A DNA stretch of 9,463 nt from Methylovirgula sp. Lineage in GTDB: Bacteria > Pseudomonadota > Alphaproteobacteria > Rhizobiales > Beijerinckiaceae. The stretch is taken from the NCBI GenBank assembly GCA_030040215.1, contig JASHUD010000097.1, positions 1 to 9,463 of the forward strand, written 5' to 3'. Below, in pieces: positions 1 to 5,691 of the stretch; the stretch's first letter is position 1, and every line of letters begins with the position of its first letter. Under the pieces are notes generated by a model. That model was not told the origin of the DNA. It did no database searches and saw only the letters and a program-made list of their open reading frames with translations. A program made the translations under genes and the position numbers.

Positions 1-1062
1 GCCGGCGGCGTGGCATTGGCGGGCGGTTGGGCCATGCAAGCCCGCGGCGCCCAGAACGTCACGATTTTGAACGTCTCCTACGATCCGACCCGCGAACTCT
101 ACGCGGCCGTCAACGACCTTTTCATCGACGCCTACAAGGCGAAGACCGGCGTCAGCGTCCTTGTCGAACAGTCCCACGGCGGCTCGGGCAGGCAGGCGCT
201 TTCCGTCGTTAACGGCCTCCAGGCCGATGTGGTGACCTTGGGGGTCGCCTGGGACATCGATGCGATCGAGAGAGCGGGACTCATCAAGCCCGGCTGGCAG
301 GACAGACTCCCCTATAATTCCGCGCCTTACACTTCGACGGTCGCGTTTCTGGTGCGCAAGGGCAATCCCAAGCATATGCACGACTGGCAGGATTTGCTGC
401 GTCCCGGCGTGCAGGTGATCGTCGCCAATCCCAAGACCAGCGGCGTGGCACGCTGGGCTTTTCTCGCGCTCTGGGGCGCGACGGCCGGCGCGAAGACCTA
501 CGACCTTTCGACCAAGGAAGGTCTCGAAGCTTCAATCGCCGACGGCAAGGCGGCAAAGAGCTTCCCAATCTACAATAGCGCCGCGGCCTTGGCGACGGTC
601 GCCAAACTTTACAAGCACGTGCCGGTCCTCGACACCGGCGGACGCGGTGCGACGGTGACGTTCGCCCAAAAAGGCATTGGCGACGTGCTGGTCAATTGGG
701 AGAATGAACTCTATCTCGCGCAGGACGAGTTCGGCAAAGACAAGTTCGAGATCGTTTATCCCTCGGTCAGCATCCTCGCCGAGCCGCCGGTCGCGGTGGT
801 CGACTCGGTCGTCGACAAGAAGGGCACGCGCGCCGTCGCCGAGGCCTATCTCAATTTCCTTTATACGAAAGAGGCGCAGGAGGTAATCGCGCAATGGCAT
901 TACCGCCCGCGCAATGTCGCGACCCTGAAAAAATACGCTGCTGACTTCCCGGTTCTGAAGCTTTTTACCGTCGATCAAGCCTTCGGCGGTTGGGCGAAAG
1001 CGCAGAAGACATTCTTCGCCGACGGCGGCATATTCGATCAGATCTATAAGCCGACGAACTAG
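1..1062 (+). CDS. sbp: Periplasmic sulfate-binding protein, 5'-truncated by window edge
   Basis: Captures sulfate (possibly thiosulfate) in the periplasm and delivers it to the CysTW permease. The frame is open from base 1, so the GTG at 10 is probably internal and the basic start of the signal peptide lies outside the window; what remains is an Ala/Gly/Leu/Trp-rich stretch ending near ARGAQ. Numbering from that GTG, family hallmarks are SYDPTRELY (23-31), SHGGSGRQA (55-63), NSAPYTST (103-110), KTSGVARW (142-149), RGIGDVL-like KGIGDVL (221-227), WENE (230-233), SILAEPPVAVVD (254-265) and FGGWAKAQK (325-333). S55, the 144-147 turn and W230 match the sulfate ligands of enteric Sbp as I recall them. 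A segment of about 24 residues (roughly 160-190) is extra relative to E. coli Sbp. Position 146 is Val where E. coli has Gly. It could equally be called cysP; sulfate binding is much the better supported reading. Confidence 0.95.
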   Translation, partial: AGGVALAGGWAMQARGAQNVTILNVSYDPTRELYAAVNDLFIDAYKAKTGVSVLVEQSHGGSGRQALSVVNGLQADVVTLGVAWDIDAIERAGLIKPGWQDRLPYNSAPYTSTVAFLVRKGNPKHMHDWQDLLRPGVQVIVANPKTSGVARWAFLALWGATAGAKTYDLSTKEGLEASIADGKAAKSFPIYNSAAALATVAKLYKHVPVLDTGGRGATVTFAQKGIGDVLVNWENELYLAQDEFGKDKFEIVYPSVSILAEPPVAVVDSVVDKKGTRAVAEAYLNFLYTKEAQEVIAQWHYRPRNVATLKKYAADFPVLKLFTVDQAFGGWAKAQKTFFADGGIFDQIYKPTN

Positions 1063-1111
1063 ATCGGCGCGCGCATTGTCGGTATCTTGGCCGCGACGTT
1101 CCTTGATTGGC

Positions 1112-1128
1112 GAGCGGCGCTGCCGCTC
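1112..1128 (+). other. Intercistronic hairpin between sbp and cysT
   Basis: GAGCGGC (1112-1118) and GCCGCTC (1122-1128) form a perfect 7-bp stem with a GCT loop in the 84-bp sbp-cysT spacer. No T-run follows, so it is not an intrinsic terminator. Binding-protein genes in ABC operons often end in such stems, which protect the upstream mRNA and raise the yield of binding protein over permease (known for malE-malF). That role here is inferred. Confidence 0.6.
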
Positions 1129-1146
1129 TTCGTGAGAGACTGATTC

Positions 1147-2052
1147 ATGGCTCGCGTCACCCGTGTCATTCCGGGCTTGCCGCTCACGCTCGGGTATACT
1201 CTGTTCTATCTCTCGCTGCTCGTCTTGCTGCCGCTCGCGGGCCTCGTCGTCAAGACGACGCAGCTTTCCTGGCACGAGTTTGCCGCGACGATCGTCGATC
1301 CGGTGGTCGTCGCCGCGTTCAAGCTCACCGTCGGCGCCTCGGTCATTGCCGCGGCGATTAACGGTGTTTTCGGCCTGATCGTCGCCTGGGTGCTGGTGCG
1401 CGAGCCATTTTTCGGACGGCGGTTTTTCGACGCGCTGATCGATTTACCGTTCGCCTTGCCGACCGCGGTCGCCGGCATCACGTTCAGCGCACTCTATCTC
1501 AAGGATGGGTGGATCGGCGGCTTGGGCGATCACATCGTCGCCGCTGCGAATTTGCTGGCGGCCTATGGCGGGCATCCCGATCTCTTTTCGCCCGGCGCGC
1601 TCTCCTGGCTCGACCTTCCGTTCAGCAACACCAATACCGGCATCGTCATCGTCTTGGTTTTTGTCGGTCTTCCTTTCGTCGTGCGTACCGTGCAGCCGGT
1701 GCTGCAGGAATGGGATGCGGAATTCGAGCAGGCGGCCCACAGCCTCGGCGCGAACGGTTGGACGACGTTTCGTCGCGTGATCTTTCCGGAGATTTTTCCC
1801 GCGTGGCTGAGCGGCGTCGCGCTCGCTTTCGCGCGCGCCATCGGCGAATACGGGTCGGTCATCTTCATCGCCAGCAACATTCCCGGCAAATCGCAGATCG
1901 TGCCGCTGCAAATCGTCATCAAGCTCGATGAATTTCAGACGCCGCAGGCGACGGCGATGGGCGTGGTTCTGCTCGTTATCGCGCTCCTCGTTCTGCTCGG
2001 CATCAACGGCATCGAATTCTGGGCGAGACATCGCCAGCTGGCGGTGGCATAG
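1147..2052 (+). CDS. cysT: Sulfate ABC transporter permease CysT (CysU)
   Basis: One of the two inner-membrane subunits forming the sulfate channel with CysW. The 301-residue protein has about six hydrophobic segments (roughly 18-38, 55-84, 96-118, 163-182, 215-243, 266-290). Family motifs are DLPFALPTAVAG (99-110), GLPFVVRTVQPVL (174-186), the cytoplasmic EAA loop that contacts CysA (EFEQAAHSLGANGW, 192-205, with P214), and ARAIGEYGSVIFIASN (229-244). The periplasmic loop after the third helix (about 119-162) is some 25 residues longer than in E. coli CysU as I remember it. The ATG at 1147 follows a purine-rich GAGAGA at 1134-1139 and gives the usual short basic N-terminus. It is followed two bases later by cysW, so the pair is probably translationally coupled. 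Confidence 0.96.
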   Translation: MARVTRVIPGLPLTLGYTLFYLSLLVLLPLAGLVVKTTQLSWHEFAATIVDPVVVAAFKLTVGASVIAAAINGVFGLIVAWVLVREPFFGRRFFDALIDLPFALPTAVAGITFSALYLKDGWIGGLGDHIVAAANLLAAYGGHPDLFSPGALSWLDLPFSNTNTGIVIVLVFVGLPFVVRTVQPVLQEWDAEFEQAAHSLGANGWTTFRRVIFPEIFPAWLSGVALAFARAIGEYGSVIFIASNIPGKSQIVPLQIVIKLDEFQTPQATAMGVVLLVIALLVLLGINGIEFWARHRQLAVA

Positions 2053-2054
2053 GC

Positions 2055-3167
2055 ATGACAGGCGCCCCGATTGTCAAAGCGCAGATGGCGGATGTGCCGG
2101 CGGTGCGGCGCCCCGCCAAACGATCCTTTGTGGGCCGTCTGCTCGTCGCGCTGACGGTGCTATTTTTGACGGGGTTCGTGGTGCTGCCCGTGGTCAATGT
2201 TTTCTCGCAGGCGCTGTCGAACGGCATCGGCGCCTATGTCGATACGTTCTACGTGCCGGCGCCGAACCCCGAGGCCAAACTGACTCTGCCCGAGCGGCAG
2301 AAACTCTCCGCTGAGCGCGGCAGCGCGGAGCTCACCTGGAGTTCGATCCGCTTGAGTTGCGTCATCGCCGCGATCGTCGTGCCCCTCAACATCGTCTTCG
2401 GACTCGCTGCGGCCTGGGCGATCACCAAATTCCGCTTCAAGGGCCGCGTATTGTTGGTTACGTTGATCGATCTGCCGTTCTCGATTTCGCCGGTGATTGC
2501 CGGCCTCATTTTCGTGCTGCTGTTTGGGCGCGGCGGCATTTTCGGCGCTTGGGCCACAAACTTGGAATGGCCCGACCCGACCTCGCTCACCTGGCAGGGC
2601 TTTGCCGGCCATTGGTGGCCATTGGCGTTCGCGCGCACCTATGACGGCATCATCTTCACGCCTCTGGCGATGGTGCTCGCTACGATCTTCGTGACGTTTC
2701 CCTTTGTGGCGCGCTCGCTGATCCCGCTGATGGACGTGCAGGGATCGGAGGAGGAGCTTGCTGCGCTTTCGCTCGGCGCCGGCGGTTGGCGCACGTTTCG
2801 CACCGTCACGCTCGCCAACATCAAATGGGGGTTGCTCTACGGCGCGATCCTTTGCACCGCCCGCGCTTTCGGGGAGTTCGGCGCGGTCTCCGTCGTCTCC
2901 GGCCATATCGACATCAACGACACGATGCCGCTGCGCATCGAAAAGCTCTGGAACGATTATGATATGCAAGCGGCGTTCAGCGTCGCAACCTTGCTGGCCG
3001 GGCTGGCGATCGTAACCCTCATCATCAAAAGCGTCGTCGAATGGAAAACCAACCGAACCCAAGTCGCCGAACCCCTCGAGATGGAGGTAAAGTCCGATGA
3101 GCATAGAAGTGCGGAGGATCAGCAAATCCTACGGCTCCTCGCAGGCGCTCAAGGACGTGAGCCTTAA
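2055..3167 (+). CDS. cysW: Sulfate ABC transporter permease CysW, long form
   Basis: Partner permease of CysT. The 370-residue protein is clearly longer than the roughly 290 residues of E. coli CysW. Core motifs are present: VPLNIVFGLAAAWAI (109-123), LIDLPFSISPVIAGL (137-151), FVTFPFVARSLIPLM (212-226), the EAA loop EEELAALSLGAGGW (232-245), and ARAFGEFGAVSVVSGHI (269-285). The extra length comes from an extended N-terminus, two periplasmic insertions (about 68-92 and 165-200), and a hydrophilic C-terminal tail from about 331. The last 23 codons overlap the start of cysA by 71 bp in another frame. The start at 2055 is two bases after the cysT stop and has only a weak ribosome-binding site; an internal ATG at codon 11 is possible. 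Identity is secure; the exact N-terminus and the natural C-terminus are less so. Confidence 0.94.
   Translation: MTGAPIVKAQMADVPAVRRPAKRSFVGRLLVALTVLFLTGFVVLPVVNVFSQALSNGIGAYVDTFYVPAPNPEAKLTLPERQKLSAERGSAELTWSSIRLSCVIAAIVVPLNIVFGLAAAWAITKFRFKGRVLLVTLIDLPFSISPVIAGLIFVLLFGRGGIFGAWATNLEWPDPTSLTWQGFAGHWWPLAFARTYDGIIFTPLAMVLATIFVTFPFVARSLIPLMDVQGSEEELAALSLGAGGWRTFRTVTLANIKWGLLYGAILCTARAFGEFGAVSVVSGHIDINDTMPLRIEKLWNDYDMQAAFSVATLLAGLAIVTLIIKSVVEWKTNRTQVAEPLEMEVKSDEHRSAEDQQILRLLAGAQGREP
3083..3087 (+). promoter_or_regulatory. Shine-Dalgarno site fixing the cysA start inside cysW
   Basis: GGAGG nine bases before the cysA ATG at 3097. It is the strongest ribosome-binding site in the sulfate operon. 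It lies within the cysW reading frame, so cysA translation begins while cysW is still being read. Confidence 0.8.
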
Positions 3168-4143
3168 GGTCAACTCGGGCGAACTCGTCGCTCTGCTTGG
3201 ACCCAGCGGCTCGGGGAAGACCACGTTGCTGCGCATCATCGCCGGCATCGAGGATGCCGATCCCGGCAGCGGAGAGGTGCTGTTCGACGACGTCGACGTC
3301 TCTTCGACCAATGTCGGCAAGCGGCGCATCGGCTTCGTCTTCCAGCATTACGCGTTGTTCAAACAGATGAGTGTCTTCGAAAACATCGCCTTCGGGCTGC
3401 GCTCCAAGCCGTGGCGCGAGCGGCCCTCGAAGGCCGTGATCCGAGCCAAGGTCGAAGAACTTCTGGCGCTCGTGCAGCTGCAGAATTTTGCCAGGCGCTA
3501 TCCGAACCAGCTCTCGGGCGGACAGCGCCAGCGCGTCGCGCTCGCCCGGGCGCTTGCGGTCGAGCCGCAGGTGCTATTGCTCGACGAGCCGTTCGGCGCG
3601 CTCGACGCGACGGTGCGGCGCGAGCTTCGCCGCTGGCTGCGCAAGCTGCACGATACGATCAAGGTGACGACCATTTTCGTTACCCACGATCAGGAGGAAG
3701 CGCTGGAAGTCGCCGACCGTATCGCCGTCATGAACGCCGGAAAGATCGAGCAATTCGCTTCACCGGAGGAGGTCTACGAACGCCCGGCCAATCCTTTCGT
3801 GTTCCGCTTTCTCGGCAACTACAATCTCTTTCACGCCCGTCATGACGGGGCCCCGCATCCCCACGACGAAACGGAAACTGCCGCGCCGGTCACGTTCGTG
3901 CGGCCGCACGACGTCGAGATCCTGCGCGAAAATCCCGACGGTTCGGCGATCGCCGCAAAAGTTACGCATATCGGCTTTGCCGGCGCGGCGGTGAATATCG
4001 AGCTCGTCAGGCATGACGATCAACAATCGATCGACGCCGAATTGACCAACCAGGCATATCGCGACCTGGGTCTCAAACAGGACGACGAGGTGTTCATCCG
4101 GCTGCGCAATTCGCATTCCTTCTACGAGGACTATGCGATCTGA
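3097..4143 (+). CDS. cysA: Sulfate/thiosulfate import ATP-binding protein CysA
   Basis: Cytoplasmic ATPase that powers sulfate uptake through CysTW. The 348 residues contain the full ABC set: Walker A GPSGSGKT (35-42), Q-loop Q83 in FVFQHYALF, signature LSGGQRQRVALARAL (139-153), Walker B VLLLDEP (159-165) with catalytic E164, D-loop GALD (167-170) and H-loop H197 in THDQEEA. FLGNYNLF (238-245) leads into a C-terminal regulatory (TOBE-like) region with VRPHDVE (268-274). The ATG at 3097 lies nine bases after a strong GGAGG (3083-3087) and gives the normal MSIEVRRISKSYG start, so the start is well fixed although it lies inside cysW. It is the last gene of the sulfate operon. The C-terminal domain follows the CysA rather than PotA/MalK pattern. 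Confidence 0.97.
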   Translation: MSIEVRRISKSYGSSQALKDVSLKVNSGELVALLGPSGSGKTTLLRIIAGIEDADPGSGEVLFDDVDVSSTNVGKRRIGFVFQHYALFKQMSVFENIAFGLRSKPWRERPSKAVIRAKVEELLALVQLQNFARRYPNQLSGGQRQRVALARALAVEPQVLLLDEPFGALDATVRRELRRWLRKLHDTIKVTTIFVTHDQEEALEVADRIAVMNAGKIEQFASPEEVYERPANPFVFRFLGNYNLFHARHDGAPHPHDETETAAPVTFVRPHDVEILRENPDGSAIAAKVTHIGFAGAAVNIELVRHDDQQSIDAELTNQAYRDLGLKQDDEVFIRLRNSHSFYEDYAI

Positions 4144-4145
4144 AC

Positions 4146-4165
4146 CGGCCCGGCGGCCGCGGCCG
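4146..4165 (+). other. GC-rich inverted repeat just after cysA
   Basis: CGGCC (4146-4150) pairs with GGCCG (4161-4165); alternatively CGGCC 4154-4158 pairs with GGCCG 4161-4165. It begins three bases after the cysA stop codon. No T-run follows, so it does not qualify as an intrinsic terminator. It may mark the 3' end of the sulfate mRNA or an exonuclease-resistant stem. Function is not established. Confidence 0.4.
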
Positions 4166-4223
4166 AAATGACTTGGTGGAAATGACTTGGTGGAAAATGA
4201 CTTGGCGGAAAATGACTTGGCGG
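4165..4223 (+). repeat. Four tandem 14-15 bp repeats upstream of the secE promoter
   Basis: The core ATGACTTGG recurs exactly at 4168, 4182, 4197 and 4212, spaced 14, 15 and 15 bp, inside a longer unit close to GAAAATGACTTGGYGG. The first two copies have TTGGTG, the last two TTGGCG. The final TTGGCG is placed as the -35 box of the promoter at 4217-4245. It could be a tandem regulator-binding array or a replication-slippage expansion; the sequence alone cannot decide. Confidence 0.85.
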
Positions 4224-4245
4224 GAAAGAATTCGTAGATTATATA
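4217..4245 (+). promoter_or_regulatory. Candidate sigma70-type promoter for secE-nusG
   Basis: TTGGCG (4217-4222), a 17-bp spacer and TATATA (4240-4245) make a good housekeeping promoter. The predicted start of transcription is near 4252, about 130 bp before secE. The region is AT-rich compared with its surroundings. A weaker extended -10-like TGCTAGGAT (4308-4315 region) lies downstream without a clear -35 box. Confidence 0.6.
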
Positions 4246-4347
4246 GGCTCGATGTGGCGCGTGGCCGGCCGGCTCCGCGCCGCGACTTTTTTGGCCGGAG
4301 CGGGGATGCTAGGATCGCGTTTTGCGGTCCAACGCGCCGCCAGGCCT

Positions 4348-4359
4348 TTTGCCGGCAAA
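4348..4359. other. 12-bp perfect palindrome upstream of secE
   Basis: TTTGCCGGCAAA reads identically on both strands and ends 24 bp before the secE ATG. It lies in the predicted 5' UTR, downstream of the candidate promoters. It could be a dimeric repressor site or a short RNA stem; no regulator can be named. Confidence 0.5.
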
Positions 4360-4383
4360 GCTTCGTCGAACGCGTGAGCGACA

Positions 4384-4575
4384 ATGGTCAATCCATTGGA
4401 ATTTCTTCAAGAGGTGCGCCAAGAGGCCGAAAAGGTCACTTGGCCGACGCGGCGCGAGACCTTGATCACGACGGGGCTCGTGATCGTGATGGTGATCCTG
4501 GCGAGTCTGTTCTTTCTTGCCGTCGACGAGGTTCTACGCCTGATGGTGCATTTGATCATGAGTCTCGGCCATTGA
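4384..4575 (+). CDS. secE: Preprotein translocase subunit SecE
   Basis: Small essential membrane protein that clamps and stabilises SecY in the Sec translocon. The 63 residues have the single-helix architecture of alphaproteobacterial SecE rather than the three-helix E. coli form. An amphipathic N-terminal part carries the conserved FLQEVRQEAEKVTWPTRRET (7-26), whose KVTWP motif is the SecE signature, followed by one transmembrane helix (about 28-50). The ATG at 4384 has only a weak ribosome-binding site. It is the first gene of the superoperon and is separated by 25 bp from nusG, the usual neighbour. Confidence 0.96.
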   Translation: MVNPLEFLQEVRQEAEKVTWPTRRETLITTGLVIVMVILASLFFLAVDEVLRLMVHLIMSLGH

Positions 4576-4600
4576 TTTCAAGGGAGCTTTCGCAGCGGCC

Positions 4601-5131
4601 ATGAGCATGCGCTGGTACATCGTCCACGCCTATTCCAATTTCGAAAAGAAGGTTGCCGAATCGATTCGCGAACAGGCCGCTCAGCGCGGCCTCGCCGATA
4701 AGTTCGAAGAGATTCTAGTGCCGACCGAGCAGGTCGTCGAAGTGCGCAAGGGCCGCAAGGTGAATTCCGAGCGTAAGTTCTTCCCCGGCTACGTGCTCGT
4801 CAAATGCGATCTAAGCGACGAGATCTATCATCTCATCAAGAACACGCCGAAAGTGACCGGCTTTCTCGGCGCCGACAAGAAGCCGATGCCAATTTCCGAT
4901 GCCGAGGCCGACCGCATCAAGGGGCAGGTCGCCGAGGGCGTCGAGCGGCCGAAATCGTCGATTTCCTACGAGATCGGCGAAACGGTTCGGGTCGCGGACG
5001 GGCCGTTTGCGTCCTTCAATGGAACGGTCGAGGAGGTTGACGAGGCCCGCTCGCGGGTGAAAGTGGCCGTTTCGATCTTTGGCCGCGCAACGCCGGTCGA
5101 ACTCGAATATACGCAGGTGGAGAAAGTTTAA
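4601..5131 (+). CDS. nusG: Transcription termination/antitermination factor NusG
   Basis: Binds RNA polymerase to suppress pausing, and contacts Rho and ribosomal protein S10. It is 176 residues, the normal length. The NGN domain (about 3-118) includes WYIVHAYSNFEKKVAESI (5-22), a basic KGRKVNSERKFFPGYVLV (50-67) and VTGFLG (85-90). The C-terminal KOW domain (about 122-176) has GETVRVADGPFASFNGTVEE (126-145). The ATG at 4601 is preferred over the in-frame ATG at 4607 because relatives carry two or three residues before RWYIVHAY. The GGGAG upstream (4582-4586) is further away than ideal. Confidence 0.98.
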   Translation: MSMRWYIVHAYSNFEKKVAESIREQAAQRGLADKFEEILVPTEQVVEVRKGRKVNSERKFFPGYVLVKCDLSDEIYHLIKNTPKVTGFLGADKKPMPISDAEADRIKGQVAEGVERPKSSISYEIGETVRVADGPFASFNGTVEEVDEARSRVKVAVSIFGRATPVELEYTQVEKV

Positions 5132-5135
5132 GGCG

Positions 5136-5160
5136 AACCCTCTCCCTCTGGGAGTGGGTT
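5136..5160 (+). repeat. Near-perfect inverted repeat after nusG, REP-like
   Basis: AACCC (5136-5140) and CTCCC (5142-5146) pair with GGGAG (5150-5154) and GGGTT (5156-5160) around a TCT loop, with one T-T mismatch. It starts four bases after the nusG stop. No T-run follows. Its CCCTCTCCC/GGGAGNGGG wording resembles short dispersed palindromes common between genes in alphaproteobacteria, but a genome search is needed to show that. Confidence 0.55.
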
Positions 5161-5164
5161 AGTC

Positions 5165-5213
5165 GCGTGGGAGACGGGCCCGGCCGCCAACCGGCGTTGC
5201 GTTCCGACCACGC
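5165..5213 (+). promoter_or_regulatory. Probable L1-binding leader of rplK-rplA mRNA
   Basis: GCGTGG (5165-5170) pairs with CCACGC (5208-5213). Inside, GAGA on the 5' side opposes a single A, after which CGG (5175-5177) pairs with CCG (5204-5206) and a small apical stem closes (CGCC 5185-5188 with GGCG 5193-5196). A stem, then GAG, then a G/C stem closed by GA on the other strand is the pattern of L1 sites in 23S rRNA and in L11-L1 mRNAs, where free L1 represses its own operon. The family match is from memory and no covariation was tested. Confidence 0.5.
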
Positions 5214-5243
5214 ACCCGCAACCGCCCGGTGCGCCGGGTCTTT

Positions 5244-5250
5244 GGTGAGG
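5244..5250 (+). promoter_or_regulatory. Ribosome-binding site deciding the rplK start
   Basis: GGTGAGG lies eight bases before the ATG at 5259. This excludes the in-frame GTG at 5229, which would add ten residues not seen in L11. Confidence 0.75.
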
Positions 5251-5258
5251 TATACGTC

Positions 5259-5687
5259 ATGGCAAAGAAGATTGCCGGCTATGTGAAATTGCAAGTGCCG
5301 GCGGGTTCGGCCAATCCGTCGCCGCCGATCGGTCCGGCGCTCGGGCAGCGCGGTCTCAACATCATGGAGTTCTGCAAGGCCTTCAATGCGCGCACCGCGC
5401 AGATGGAGAAGGGCACGCCGATTCCGGTGATCATCACCGCCTACCAGGACCGCTCCTTTAGTTTCGAGATGAAACTGCCGCCGGTGGCCTATTTTCTGAA
5501 GAAGGCGGCAGGCATCGAGTCGGGCGCTAAGACGGCCGGGCGCGGTTTCGTCGGCACGGTCACCAAGGCGCAGATCCGCGACATCGCGACCAAGAAATTG
5601 CCCGATCTCAACTGCGCGAGCGTCGAAGCCGCGGCGCGCATGATCGAAGGCTCCGCCCGTTCGATCGGGCTCGAAGTGGTGGAGTGA
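5259..5687 (+). CDS. rplK: 50S ribosomal protein L11
   Basis: Part of the GTPase-associated centre, binding 23S rRNA helices 43-44 beside the L10-L12 stalk. The 142 residues are the standard length. The N-terminal domain has KLQVPAGSANPSPPIGPALG (10-29), including the P22-P23 turn tied to thiostrepton sensitivity, and GLNIMEFCKAFN (32-43). The C-terminal rRNA-binding domain has SGAKTAGRGFVGTVTKAQIR (around 87-106) and ends in the conserved MIEGSARSIGLEVVE. The ATG at 5259 is chosen for its ribosome-binding site and the MAKKI start. Its TGA is four bases from the rplA start. Confidence 0.98.
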   Translation: MAKKIAGYVKLQVPAGSANPSPPIGPALGQRGLNIMEFCKAFNARTAQMEKGTPIPVIITAYQDRSFSFEMKLPPVAYFLKKAAGIESGAKTAGRGFVGTVTKAQIRDIATKKLPDLNCASVEAAARMIEGSARSIGLEVVE

Positions 5688-5691
5688 AGCG

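Noticed and set aside
532..1275. Antisense frames over the sulfate genes (for example 247 codons here, 321 codons at 2160-3125)
   Set aside because: Charged, low-complexity translations typical of antisense frames in high-GC genes; they span gene boundaries of the confident + strand operon.
4287..4315. Second secE promoter with extended -10 TGCTAGGAT
   Set aside because: The only -35 at the right distance is a run of Ts, which is weak; mentioned under the main promoter but not called separately.
4144..4383. tRNA-Trp expected before secE
   Set aside because: No T-loop motif with acceptor-stem pairing or CCA anticodon loop is visible in either strand of the spacer.
4173..4604. 143-codon frame starting in the tandem repeats (MTWWK/MTWRK pattern)
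   Set aside because: The repeated peptide is only the DNA repeat read in frame; the rest overlaps secE out of frame and has no ribosome-binding site.
5229..5258. Ten-residue N-terminal extension of L11 from GTG 5229
   Set aside because: A good GGTGAGG lies eight bases before ATG 5259, and L11 proteins start MAKK.
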